Of a DNA stretch of 64,000 nt, positions 1 to 7,840 are shown piece by piece. The stretch is taken from positions 56,183-120,182 of the forward strand of contig CCEZ01000013.1 in the NCBI GenBank assembly GCA_000751555.1, given 5' to 3'. A model generated the notes under the pieces. It did not search any database, was not told the origin of the DNA, and saw nothing but the letters and a program-made list of their open reading frames with translations. How positions within the stretch are numbered: position 1 is the stretch's first letter; each line of letters starts with the position of its first letter. The position numbers and the translations under genes were made by a program. The stretch comes from Anaerosalibacter massiliensis. Its GTDB lineage: Bacteria; Bacillota; Clostridia; Tissierellales; Sporanaerobacteraceae.

Positions 1-123
1 TTTAGTCTTATGAGGTTTCCAACCTGCATTTGGTCCTACATCTGGATCTTTTGCATATTCAAAAAAATCATCAAGGTCTTCTAACTTCCACGCTCTTAAA
101 ATTAACCTTTCCGTTTCTAACAT
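1..123 (-). CDS. GNAT family N-acetyltransferase, N-terminal part only
   Basis: The 41 codons visible read MLETERLILRAWKLEDLDDF and onward, which is the typical beginning of RimJ/RimL-like GNAT acetyltransferases (an ETxRLxLR strand followed by an acidic D-x-x-x-FF helix). Such enzymes transfer an acetyl group from acetyl-CoA to an amine; the substrate cannot be told. The ATG lies at 121-123 on the minus strand and is preceded by a purine-rich AGAGGG sequence. The gene runs off the left edge of the window, so the acetyl-CoA binding motif is not seen. Confidence 0.75.
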   Translation of the reverse strand, partial: MLETERLILRAWKLEDLDDFFEYAKDPDVGPNAGWKPHKTK

Positions 124-256
124 AACCAAAGTAATCGCCCTCTCTTCAAAAGATAGTAGTTATAATAATTACTTATTTCTAAAACATTTAGAAAACTTAT
201 TTATAAACAATATCTGAACAAACATAAGATTGAATTTTATATTAATAATTAAACGA

Positions 257-554
257 TTATAAATTACCTTCAAAATTAAATGTTTTTCTAATCATTTTAA
301 AATAGTTTGGATCATCTGGACAACCTGAATAGCCAGCAAAATTAGACCAAAGATACACTGCATTTTGATTTCCCGATAAATTCTTTAATACCCTCTTCTA
401 CCTCGATAAAATTCTCATCATAACTCAACCCAAAATCACTTGGATACGATTTAATATCTTTTCGAGCATTAATCCTCATAATTAAGTCAATATTCATTAC
501 TATAATTAAAGGAATTAGAAAGTAAATAATTAATATACCTATAATCACCCACAT
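257..554 (-). pseudogene. Probable frameshifted or truncated gene remnant, alpha/beta-hydrolase-like N-terminus
   Basis: An open frame starting at 554 encodes one hydrophobic helix (residues 2-26) and then a DFGLSYDEN segment, which resembles the membrane-anchored N-terminus of some alpha/beta hydrolases, before stopping at 342 after 70 residues. Just before that stop a different frame becomes protein-like and reads SGNQNAVYLWSNFAGYSG and onward to a stop at 257. The simplest reading is a gene that has lost its middle and gained a frameshift. A hydrolase core (GxSxG nucleophile, His, Asp) is absent. It could instead be a short real membrane peptide; there is no clear ribosome-binding site other than GTGGAG. 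Confidence 0.35.
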
Positions 555-555
555 T

Positions 556-630
556 TTATAACTCCACTTCTCTACTTAAATCAAGATTTAAAATACCCTG
601 TATATTTTTAGACCAAATATTATTTGTCAT
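556..630 (-). pseudogene. 24-codon gene fragment, methyltransferase-like N-terminus
   Basis: Directly after the AlkD-like gene, an AGGTGG ribosome-binding site precedes an ATG at 628-630. It opens a 24-residue frame beginning MTNNIWSKNIQGILNLDLSR and ending at 556. The first residues resemble the start of class I SAM-dependent methyltransferases (an IW-x-K-x-IQG-x-x-x-L-x-x-SR pattern), but the frame stops long before any SAM-binding motif. It is most simply a broken gene start next to the remnant downstream. The assignment rests on a short match by eye. Confidence 0.3.
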
Positions 631-641
631 AAGCCACCTTC

Positions 642-1337
642 CTAAACTATTTTATTAACAATTTTCATACCTTCACGTTCACTTAATGGTGATAATTTTG
701 TATTTTCAATAAATTCTTTAACTATTTTAGGATTAGTTTTTGAATATTCTCTTAGTGCCCAACCAATAGCTTTTTGTATAAAAAATTCATCTTTATCTTT
801 TAAAATTTCTATTATATTAAATAATAACTCTATATCCGTTCTGTCTTTATATCCTAATTGAAATAATATAGTAGTTCTTTGTAGCCAAATATTATTTGAT
901 TTTATCCATTTTTTAATATATTCATCTCTCTCTTTAGGAAATTGTTTGAAATATTCTCCTACTAATTTCTTGGAAATTATATCTACTGTATCCCACCAAG
1001 ATTTATATATTATCATGTATTCAAATAGATTAATAATCTCTCTTGAGAAATCTTTATTGTATTTCTCCAAAAGATCACATGCAAAATATTGGTATTCTCT
1101 TTCTGGCAATTCCCATAATTTTTTAACTACTATTTCTATCTGGTCATATCTTGGTCTATTGTCTTTCCTCAGAAATACTCTACTTATTTTTCTTCTTTGA
1201 GGAGCTTTAATGCCTAAAAACTGAAAGTTGTTTTTCATATACTTTTCCATTTGTTTTATATTATCTTTATTGGAATTTTCTTTAAATATCCCTATTATTT
1301 CATCTATATATTGATTTATTCCACTATATTTTTCCAT
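642..1337 (-). CDS. DNA alkylation repair protein (AlkD-like HEAT-repeat DNA glycosylase)
   Basis: About 231 residues. The all-helical pattern and signature stretches (FLGIKAPQRRK near residue 40, an ELPEREYQYFACDLL segment, then WWDTVDII and the conserved FFIQKAIGWALREYSKTNP) match the AlkD family. AlkD enzymes excise positively charged alkylated bases such as 3-methyladenine and 7-methylguanine using HEAT-like repeats. The WWDTVD aspartate and the GWALREY arginine are the residues usually found at the catalytic cleft. The start was placed at 1337 because GGGGAGA lies 7 bases upstream; a longer frame to 1388 has no ribosome-binding site. Same strand as the alkyltransferase that follows, suggesting a small alkylation-repair group. 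Confidence 0.9.
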   Translation of the reverse strand: MEKYSGINQYIDEIIGIFKENSNKDNIKQMEKYMKNNFQFLGIKAPQRRKISRVFLRKDNRPRYDQIEIVVKKLWELPEREYQYFACDLLEKYNKDFSREIINLFEYMIIYKSWWDTVDIISKKLVGEYFKQFPKERDEYIKKWIKSNNIWLQRTTILFQLGYKDRTDIELLFNIIEILKDKDEFFIQKAIGWALREYSKTNPKIVKEFIENTKLSPLSEREGMKIVNKIV

Positions 1338-1449
1338 AATCTCTCCCCTACATATCTGATTATACGTATATTTTACATTCACCTTCATTTCTCTCTGATA
1401 AAACCATTATCATTCTAAACTTTTTAAAAAGTTAAAAAATTCATCACTA

Positions 1450-1938
1450 TTAAATCTCCACTCCCTCTAGTTCGAGCAAAAATTTCTTTACAGATGTTTT
1501 ATTTCCTGCATATCCCGTTAATTCTCCACTTTTCCCTACGACTCTGTGACAAGGTATTATTATTGGAAGTAAATTAGCCCTATTCGCTTGTCCTACTGCC
1601 CTTACAGCTTTAGGGTTTCCAATAGCTTCTGCTATTTGTGAATAACTTCTAACTTCACCATAAGGAATATTCCTTAAAGCTTCCCATACCTTTTTTCTAA
1701 ACTCAGTACCTTCTATAGACAGTGGCACTTGAAATTCTTTTCTCTCTTTGTTAAAATACTCATCTAATTCTCTTATTATATTATTACACAATCTCTTATC
1801 TTGTTTTATGCCATTGTATTTATTCATATATTCTAACCATTGATCTTCAAAAAGTATTATTCTTCTAACCCCTATTTCATCTACTACTACATAGATTGTC
1901 CCTAATGGAGAATCATAAGTATCATAAACAATTTTCAT
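1450..1938 (-). CDS. ogt: Methylated-DNA--protein-cysteine S-methyltransferase
   Basis: 162 residues, usual length for Ogt/MGMT. It removes O6-alkyl groups from guanine by irreversible transfer to its own cysteine. The C-terminal domain carries the GEVRSYSQIAEAIGNPKAVRAVG helix-turn-helix region with the arginine finger, and the active-site motif IIPCHRVV with acceptor Cys130, followed by GxLTGYAGN. The N-terminal domain is the usual poorly conserved alpha/beta fold. It sits upstream (in reading direction) of the AlkD-like glycosylase, about 110 bases away, on the same strand. Confidence 0.95.
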   Translation of the reverse strand: MKIVYDTYDSPLGTIYVVVDEIGVRRIILFEDQWLEYMNKYNGIKQDKRLCNNIIRELDEYFNKERKEFQVPLSIEGTEFRKKVWEALRNIPYGEVRSYSQIAEAIGNPKAVRAVGQANRANLLPIIIPCHRVVGKSGELTGYAGNKTSVKKFLLELEGVEI

Positions 1939-1997
1939 ACTAAACCACCCCTTCCTTATATTACATAAAAATAAACAAGATTATAGAGTACTACAGA

Positions 1998-2423
1998 TTA
2001 TACTAATAATAAATGCTTGAAATTTTTATCTAAATACTGAAATAGTTTTGGTGTAATGTCTTTGTATGTTAAATTAGATGGCAACGTTTCAAAACATCTT
2101 ACTTTTTCCATTTCGCTTTCTGGCAAACTACCTATTTTTTTTATGTCTGCATAGAAAACCATTCCATTAGCTTCAGAAGTTTTATCTGCAGCCCAATAAT
2201 CAAATATAGGTTTTATGTCAAATGAAACAGCTCCTGTCTCTTCAAATAATTCTCTTTTAGCAGCATCCAATGGAGTTTCCCCTAATTCAATATGTCCACC
2301 AGCGGTTTCCCATGTATCTCTTTCTTTATGTTTGCACAAAATCCATTTGCCATGATACTTTGCTATAATCACTACATATTTATAAGTTTTTAAATGGTTT
2401 AAATCATAAACCTCACAAATCAT
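1998..2423 (-). CDS. Nudix hydrolase
   Basis: 141 residues. It contains a full Nudix box (G-x5-E-x7-RE-x2-EE-x-G) in the segment GHIELGETPLDAAKRELFEE, so it should hydrolyse a nucleoside diphosphate linked to another group with Mg2+. The substrate cannot be predicted. The N-terminal region (KYVVIIAKYHGKWILCKHKE) is the first beta-sheet of the fold. The start at 2423 was chosen because AGGGGGA lies directly upstream; an in-frame ATG 18 bases earlier lacks a site. Neighbouring DNA-repair genes make a nucleotide-pool cleaning role conceivable, but this is inference. Confidence 0.9.
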   Translation of the reverse strand: MICEVYDLNHLKTYKYVVIIAKYHGKWILCKHKERDTWETAGGHIELGETPLDAAKRELFEETGAVSFDIKPIFDYWAADKTSEANGMVFYADIKKIGSLPESEMEKVRCFETLPSNLTYKDITPKLFQYLDKNFKHLLLV

Positions 2424-2484
2424 AAAATTCCCCCTATTCATTTGTTATTAAACATAACATATCATATAAAATAGCTTGTTTTCC

Positions 2485-3078
2485 CTATTTAAATACAATT
2501 TTTACATTTTCAAATCCTAAATTTTTAAGAAAAGATGTCAAAATTTCTTTTGTATTTTTTTCTGCTTCTGTTAATAGTCCTTTTTTTATGACTTCTTTCT
2601 CCATATTTTTCTTTTCCTTCACCAATACATTATGTAAATCTTCTAATTTAAGTTGATTAAATACTGACTCTTTTTCATCATATATATATGAATCCTCTTC
2701 ATTTATTACATTATCTAATACTTTGGGTTTGTCCAATTTTATTTCAACACTCTTTGTATCATTTACATTTATTTCAGCACTTTTTAAATCTACTCCTGCC
2801 TTTATATATCCACTATATTTAATAAGAAAACTTTTATTAGTAAAAGGCATATTTATTCCACTAAACTTCTTATTGTCCTTATAAGCTACTACATTAACAT
2901 AGTTATATTTTACTGTAGAAAGCTCTAACAATTTAGATATCTCTTCCTTTATAGTGTCTGATAACATTTTTGTCTCTCTTTTAATTGAAAATCTAATATA
3001 GAAAAATGAGGCTATAACAATAGCTAATATTATTAAAAAAATAGCCAGATAATTTTTCTTTTTTGTTTTAATTTTCAT
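2485..3078 (-). CDS. DUF4230 domain-containing membrane-anchored protein
   Basis: 197 residues. A lysine-rich start is followed by one transmembrane helix (about residues 9-28), then an extracellular-type domain with a helix (MLSDTIKEEISKLLELSTVKYNY), a FLIKYSGYIKAGVDL strand pair and a C-terminal ILTSFLKNLGFENVKI segment. This arrangement fits the DUF4230 family, whose function is unknown. The ATG has AGGAGCGATTTC upstream. It stands alone between the Nudix gene and a divergent regulator. Confidence 0.75.
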   Translation of the reverse strand: MKIKTKKKNYLAIFLIILAIVIASFFYIRFSIKRETKMLSDTIKEEISKLLELSTVKYNYVNVVAYKDNKKFSGINMPFTNKSFLIKYSGYIKAGVDLKSAEINVNDTKSVEIKLDKPKVLDNVINEEDSYIYDEKESVFNQLKLEDLHNVLVKEKKNMEKEVIKKGLLTEAEKNTKEILTSFLKNLGFENVKIVFK

Positions 3079-3308
3079 GAAATCGCTCCTTAAATTATAT
3101 ATTCATAGCCTCATTTTATTAGAAATCATATATATTTTCAACTACCTATATAGAGATAATATCTAATAATACGTCAAATTATTCTCTTTGCGGCTAGCAT
3201 ATTTCTCTAAAAAACACCATATATATTTCCCGGGCTATAATTGATTTATTAATTAATATATAATAGAATATGAAAAAAGAAGCAATATATATTCACTGGA
3301 GGTATTCG

Positions 3309-3989
3309 ATGGATAAAATTGTAGAAGTATTAAATAAATGTGTACTGTTTAAAAGTATTAATAATAATGAGATAACAGAGGCATTAAAAGGTATTAACTA
3401 TGAAGTATCCAATTTCAAAAAAGATGAAATAATTGCTATAGAAGAGGAAGAATGTATAAGTATAGGTATTATATTAGATGGAATAGTAGAAATTCAAAAA
3501 ACATTTCCTTCTGGCAATATAGTTACCTTAAATAGATTTAAATCGGGAAATATTTTTGGTGAAGCCATAGTTTTTTCAAAGAAACATGTATATCCAGCAA
3601 CTATTGTGGCTGTAGATAACAGTAAAGTAATGTTTGTCCATAAAAATGATATAATACGACTTTGCAGTATTAGCGACAAGTTTCTAGGAAATTTTATGAC
3701 AGTACTTTCTAACAGAATTCTTATGTTAAATTCTAAAATAAAAATTTTGTCACATGAAACCATAAGGAAAAAAATAGCAAATTTCCTATTAGATGAATAT
3801 AGTAAACAAGATAATAAATTTTTAGAGTTTTCTTATGGAAGAAAAAAGATGGCAGAAGTTTTAAATGTACCAAGGCCATCATTGTCTAGGGAATTGATTA
3901 AAATGAGAGATGAAGGAATTATAGACTTTGATAGAAATGTAATTAAGATAATTGATGTAAATTTATTAGAAAAGTGTCTAATTAACTAA
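3309..3989 (+). CDS. Crp/Fnr family transcriptional regulator
   Basis: 226 residues. An N-terminal cyclic-nucleotide-binding-like beta-roll (about 10-125, with LDGIVEIQKTFPSGN and FKSGNIFGEA) is joined by a long helix to a C-terminal winged helix with the recognition segment RKKMAEVLNVPRPSLSRELIKM. It lacks the N-terminal cysteine cluster of an oxygen-sensing Fnr, so the effector is unknown. The start at 3309 follows TGGAGG; the longer frame from 3270 has no ribosome-binding site. It converges on the DUF421 gene and overlaps its end by four bases. Proteins of this group in clostridia often control redox or metal stress genes (family knowledge, not shown here). Confidence 0.92.
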   Translation: MDKIVEVLNKCVLFKSINNNEITEALKGINYEVSNFKKDEIIAIEEEECISIGIILDGIVEIQKTFPSGNIVTLNRFKSGNIFGEAIVFSKKHVYPATIVAVDNSKVMFVHKNDIIRLCSISDKFLGNFMTVLSNRILMLNSKIKILSHETIRKKIANFLLDEYSKQDNKFLEFSYGRKKMAEVLNVPRPSLSRELIKMRDEGIIDFDRNVIKIIDVNLLEKCLIN

Positions 3990-4642
3990 TCTCTTCTATC
4001 TATATATAGAGAACCATCTTCTTGTATTTCTGCATATAATACTTTATTTAAGGAGTCTATTCCTTGATTTTTTAATTCTTTGTAAATCCATTTTTCATCC
4101 AAATTTAATTCTTTTAAATTTCTTTTGACTAAATTTCCATCAGTTATTATTTCAGTAGGTAGATAAAGGCGAGTTTGTTGCCTATTTTGTTTTTTTAGTA
4201 TACTTAATTTACCATCAGGTTCTAATATAGCATAGTCAACTTCCATTATAGAAAAAATATCTTTACTTCTAAGAAGCATACTCAAATCATCTAAATTTAT
4301 CCTAGTAGATCTAAGAGCTTCTTCTATTATTTTTCCATTCTTTATAATTATAGTTGGCTCCCCATCAAGTAATGTCCGAATCTTAGATGACTTTAATGAT
4401 ATTAAAGTTACCAACATAGTAAGTAGTATCCACCAAATTAGATTAATCATCTCATTTAAATATCTAGAACCTGTATTTATAATAGTATTAGCTGCAAGAG
4501 AGCCTATAGTTACACCTGTTATATAATTGAAAAAAGTCAATTCACTTAATTGTTTTTTCCCAAGTAATCTAGTGAGTATTAAAAGAGTGATAAAGGTCCC
4601 CGTAGTCTTTGATATAATTTTTAAAAATTCTATAAGTCTCAT
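3986..4642 (-). CDS. DUF421 (YetF-like) membrane protein
   Basis: 218 residues. Three hydrophobic helices occupy roughly the first 80 residues, with the family pattern RLLGKKQLSELTFFNYITGVTIGSLAA. A cytoplasmic YetF-type domain follows: LLDGEPTIIIKNGKI, then LRSKDIFSIMEVDYAILEPDGKLSILKK, which is diagnostic. The family role is unclear. The start at 4642 follows GGAGGATTAAA. The gene begins 16 bases after the stop of the hydrogenase-like gene, so the two are probably co-transcribed. Its stop overlaps that of the convergent Crp/Fnr regulator by four bases. Confidence 0.92.
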   Translation of the reverse strand: MRLIEFLKIISKTTGTFITLLILTRLLGKKQLSELTFFNYITGVTIGSLAANTIINTGSRYLNEMINLIWWILLTMLVTLISLKSSKIRTLLDGEPTIIIKNGKIIEEALRSTRINLDDLSMLLRSKDIFSIMEVDYAILEPDGKLSILKKQNRQQTRLYLPTEIITDGNLVKRNLKELNLDEKWIYKELKNQGIDSLNKVLYAEIQEDGSLYIDRRD

Positions 4643-4658
4643 TTTAATCCTCCAAATC

Positions 4659-6002
4659 TTAAAGCTCTCTCTCAAATATTTCTACTTTTTTATCATCTTT
4701 AAAATCCTCAATACTATCTATGTCTATAGATTTTAGGAATTTTTTCATTATTTTATTATTTACTGAAATATTTACTTTAGATTCTTTGCCATATTTTTCT
4801 ATAAATTCCTTGCCTTTCTCTTTTGAAATAATAGTCTTCGGTCCACCTACACATCCACCGTCACACCCCATTCCTTCTAAGAATCTAGCTTTAGTTTTTC
4901 CATCTAATGCAGATTGAAGCATAGCCTTACATTCTTTTATTCCACTAGCTTGTTTTGATGTAAATAATTCTATCTTATCTGGATACATTTCCTTTACTGC
5001 ATCTTCAACAGCTATAGACACTCCTCCAATTCTGCCATATATTCTTCCACCTTTAGATGAATATTGAGTAGATAATTCTTCATGAAACTTACTTGGATCT
5101 ATATTAAATACTTCAAATATATCTTTAAGTTCTGTAAAAGTGACTACATAATCTATTGCATCCTTTATATCATCCATTTTTGCTTCTCCTTTTTTTGCTA
5201 CACAAGGCCCTATGAATACAACTTTAATTTCTGGATTTATTTCTTTTATAACTTTTCCAGCTGCAATCATAGGAGATACTGAGGGAGATGTATATCTAAC
5301 TAATTCTTTAAATCTTCCTCTAATCATGCCAACCCATATAGGACAACAACAAGATGAAAGTAAAAAATCTTCTTCCTTCTCAATATGTCTATCAAATTCT
5401 ACTGCTTCCCTTATAGTCAACATATCAGCAAAGAAAGCTACTTCTACCATATCTTTAAATCCTATATATTTTAAAGCTGCCCTTATCTGTCCCATAGATA
5501 CATTTTCACCAAATTGTCCTGCTATAGAAGGAGCTACTGCAGCAATTACTTTTTCATTTTCTTTTAACATTTCTAAAACAGGAAGAAACTCTACTTTATC
5601 TATAAAATTTTTATTATCACAAGAATCTATACATATACCACAATTTACACATTCATCCATACTAATATTCGGAATCCTCGTCTCTTTATCAATTATGATG
5701 GCATCAAAAGGGCAAGCATTTTTACAAATAATCTTTCCATCAATTTCTACACAGTTCATTGTACAAGAGGATGTACTTACAACTACTGTTTTCGTTTTTT
5801 GATAGTTCTCTATTGCAATTTTTAGATCTTCTGAAAAACTATCTGAATATTTAACTTCTACACCACATAGAGCAGATATTACTTTTGCCAAACTCTTTTT
5901 GTCTATATCTTCCCTATTCATTATTTCTTCTATTTTTTCTTCAAATACATCTTCATAATAAGCTTTCAGTATTTCTTTAAATAATTCCCTATAATTCTCC
6001 AT
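4659..6002 (-). CDS. [FeFe]-hydrogenase-like protein with two ferredoxin-type clusters
   Basis: 447 residues. Cluster region one is unusual, with cysteines 80, 84, 93 and 97 (C-x3-C-x8-C-x3-CP); cluster two is standard, at C118, C121, C124 and C128. The H-cluster domain follows: L1 as SSCCCPIW (C218-220), L2 as GPCVAKKGEA (C267), and L3 as EGMGCDGGCVGG (C380, C384). All H-cluster ligands appear present, but L1 and L3 differ from the canonical TSCCPxW and MACPGGC. This is typical of divergent groups whose role (H2 production, uptake or sensing) is not settled. Start at 6002 by GGAGGGATTGG; the frame extends upstream without a site. Probably in an operon with the DUF421 gene. Confidence 0.88.
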   Translation of the reverse strand: MENYRELFKEILKAYYEDVFEEKIEEIMNREDIDKKSLAKVISALCGVEVKYSDSFSEDLKIAIENYQKTKTVVVSTSSCTMNCVEIDGKIICKNACPFDAIIIDKETRIPNISMDECVNCGICIDSCDNKNFIDKVEFLPVLEMLKENEKVIAAVAPSIAGQFGENVSMGQIRAALKYIGFKDMVEVAFFADMLTIREAVEFDRHIEKEEDFLLSSCCCPIWVGMIRGRFKELVRYTSPSVSPMIAAGKVIKEINPEIKVVFIGPCVAKKGEAKMDDIKDAIDYVVTFTELKDIFEVFNIDPSKFHEELSTQYSSKGGRIYGRIGGVSIAVEDAVKEMYPDKIELFTSKQASGIKECKAMLQSALDGKTKARFLEGMGCDGGCVGGPKTIISKEKGKEFIEKYGKESKVNISVNNKIMKKFLKSIDIDSIEDFKDDKKVEIFEREL

Positions 6003-6076
6003 TCCAATCCCTCCAATAATCTTAAGTATAATATTCCCTAAAACTAAAATATATATTTTAAACATTATAGATATGT

Positions 6077-6094
6077 TTGATAAAAATTTAACCA
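6077..6094. promoter_or_regulatory. Rex-like operator candidate upstream of the hydrogenase-like gene
   Basis: The sequence is TTGATAA, a 4-base spacer, then TTAACCA. It matches the Rex consensus TTGTTAA-N4-TTAACAA at 12 of 14 defined positions with exact spacing. It lies about 75 bases upstream of the hydrogenase-like start and about 84 bases upstream of the divergent yedE start. Rex represses fermentation and hydrogen genes at low NADH/NAD+ ratios (established for clostridia). No Rex gene is in the window. Confidence 0.4.
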
Positions 6095-6177
6095 CTATAG
6101 ATATTTACTATTTCATTAAAAAAGAATAATTTTATATAATTAAATTATGGAATAAATATATAAAAAGGGGGATAAGA

Positions 6178-7263
6178 ATGAAGGAGAATAAGAAAATATT
6201 TATTTACGGTGGAATCATTGGCTTAATAGGTGCTATTTTAATGAAACTAGGAAACCCAGGAAATATGGGAATATGCGTTGCTTGTTTTTACAGAGATATT
6301 GCTGGGGCATTAGGCCTTCATAGAGCAGAAGTTGTTCAATATATACGTCCTGAAATTATTGGATTTATTTTCGGAGGATTATTAGCAGCAATTATTGGAG
6401 GCGAATTTAAATCTAGAGGAGGTTCCTCTCCAATAATAAGATTTGTACTAGCAGTATTTCTAATGTTCGGTGCATTAGTGTTTTTAGGTTGTCCTCTTAG
6501 AATGATTTTAAGACTTGCTAATGGAGATTTAAATGCTATATTCGGACTACTTGGATATATACTAGGTATTTATATTGGAATTCAATTCTTGAAGAAAGGA
6601 TATTCCTTGGGAAGAAGCACAGAACAAACCAAGACATCTGCTTATATAATTCCTATCTTTTCCATTATATTGCTTTTATTCTTAATATTAAAACCAGAAT
6701 TTATATTTTTTAGTACAGAAGGTCCTGGTTCTATGACAGCTCCAATATTTATTGCATTGATTTTAGGAATAGTTGCAGGTTTTATACTACAAAGATCAAG
6801 AATTTGTACTGCTGGAGGTTTTAGGGATGCCATGCTTATTAAAGATTATCATTTTCTATGGGGATTATTGGGGATTTTTATATTCAATTTAATAGGTAAT
6901 TTAATTTTTAACTTTGATACTTTCCATATAAGTTTTGAAAATCAACCAGTTGCCCATACAAATCAACTTTGGAATTTCTTAGGTATGGTTCTAACTGGTA
7001 TATGCTCTATTCTTCTAGGTGGATGTCCACTAAGACAAACAATACTTGCTAGTGAAGGAGATTCAGATGCTGGAATAACTGTTCTAGGTTTAATAGTTGG
7101 TGCTGCCTTTGCACATAATTTTCAAATAGCTTCAAGTCCTGAAGGAGCTACTCTAAATGGAAAAATAGCAGTTATCATTGGTCTTATACTAGTAATTTTA
7201 ATTGGAAATAGCGTAGTTAAAAATGCTCAAAAAGATAGAAAAGAAAAAGAGGAGGTTTTTTAA
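6178..7263 (+). CDS. yedE: YedE family putative selenium (or sulfur compound) transporter
   Basis: 361 residues, nine or ten hydrophobic helices. The protein is an internal duplication: each half has a cysteine pair motif (ICVACFYRDIAG near residue 30, ICTAGGFRDAM near 210) followed by GCPLR (near 105 and 280). These conserved cysteines are the hallmark of the YedE/YeeE family, which moves thiosulfate or is proposed to move a selenium compound. The gene overlaps no neighbour but is followed immediately by the TusA-like gene (start one base after the stop), so they form an operon. The ribosome-binding site is AAAGGGGGATAAGA. Confidence 0.93.
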   Translation: MKENKKIFIYGGIIGLIGAILMKLGNPGNMGICVACFYRDIAGALGLHRAEVVQYIRPEIIGFIFGGLLAAIIGGEFKSRGGSSPIIRFVLAVFLMFGALVFLGCPLRMILRLANGDLNAIFGLLGYILGIYIGIQFLKKGYSLGRSTEQTKTSAYIIPIFSIILLLFLILKPEFIFFSTEGPGSMTAPIFIALILGIVAGFILQRSRICTAGGFRDAMLIKDYHFLWGLLGIFIFNLIGNLIFNFDTFHISFENQPVAHTNQLWNFLGMVLTGICSILLGGCPLRQTILASEGDSDAGITVLGLIVGAAFAHNFQIASSPEGATLNGKIAVIIGLILVILIGNSVVKNAQKDRKEKEEVF

Positions 7264-7476
7264 ATGGCTACAATTGTAGATGCAAGAGGAAGATCTTGTC
7301 CTGAACCAGTCATAATGACAAAAAATGCTTTAGATAAAAATCTAAGTGAAAATTTTGATATACTAGTAGATGCAGAAGTAGCTGTTGAAAATGTCACACG
7401 ATTTGCAACAAATAAAGGGTATAAAGTCAATGTTGAAGAAGATAAAGGCTATTTCATACTCCAAATTAGAAAATAG
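7264..7476 (+). CDS. TusA/SirA-like sulfurtransferase domain protein (YedF N-terminal half equivalent)
   Basis: 70 residues, a single TusA-type domain with the cysteine motif RSCPEPVIMTKNAL (Cys16 as persulfide or perselenide carrier). It starts directly after the yedE stop with AGGAGG inside the yedE end. In many selenium-using bacteria this domain is fused to a DUF3343 domain as YedF; here the DUF3343 part is a separate gene six bases downstream. A role in handing sulfur or selenium from the YedE channel to an acceptor is inferred from context. Confidence 0.9.
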   Translation: MATIVDARGRSCPEPVIMTKNALDKNLSENFDILVDAEVAVENVTRFATNKGYKVNVEEDKGYFILQIRK

Positions 7477-7481
7477 GTGAT

Positions 7482-7772
7482 ATGATGGATGATTTTTATT
7501 GTGTCGTTACTTTTCATACAACACAAGGTGCATTAGCTTTTGAAAATGTGTTTAAAGAAACTAGTTTTTCTATAAAGCTAATGCCTGTACCTAGACAAAT
7601 TAGCTCTAGCTGTGGTCTATCCGCTAGAGTATCTTGTAAGGAAAAAGAAAATATACTTAAAATATGTAAAGATAATGAATTGGAGATTGATGATTTTCAT
7701 AAAATAGTTAAAAAGAAAGAAAAATCTTGGTTTTTGAATCATATTAAAAAAACTACTCAAGATAATGAGTAG
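7482..7772 (+). CDS. DUF3343 domain-containing protein (YedF C-terminal half equivalent)
   Basis: 96 residues. The pattern YCVVTFHTTQGALAFENVFKE, then LMPVPRQISSSCGLSARV with a conserved SSCG cysteine, identifies DUF3343, which is found fused to or beside TusA-like proteins in selenium metabolism loci. A second in-frame ATG at 7485 could be the true start; AGGTGA lies upstream of both. The stop codon falls inside the stem of the terminator that ends the three-gene operon. Confidence 0.88.
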   Translation: MMDDFYCVVTFHTTQGALAFENVFKETSFSIKLMPVPRQISSSCGLSARVSCKEKENILKICKDNELEIDDFHKIVKKKEKSWFLNHIKKTTQDNE

Positions 7773-7780
7773 TTTTTTTT
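7746..7780 (+). terminator. Intrinsic terminator of the yedE operon
   Basis: An inverted repeat, AAAAAACTACTC and GAGTAGTTTTTT with an 8-base loop, runs straight into eight T residues. The DUF3343 stop codon is part of the descending arm. Confidence 0.85.
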
Positions 7781-7840
7781 GTGAAAAAAGTATATGATTA
7801 AATAGGATATGGATTGAGATAATTTTAAGGAGGTTATATT

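Noticed and set aside
3079..3308. Gap between the DUF4230 gene and the Crp/Fnr gene
   Set aside because: Contains a TATAAT-like box at 3259-3264 but no matching -35 element; no small gene seen.
5212..5802. Long open frame opposite the hydrogenase-like gene
   Set aside because: It is antisense to a gene with clear iron-sulfur and H-cluster motifs, has no ribosome-binding site and no recognisable domain.
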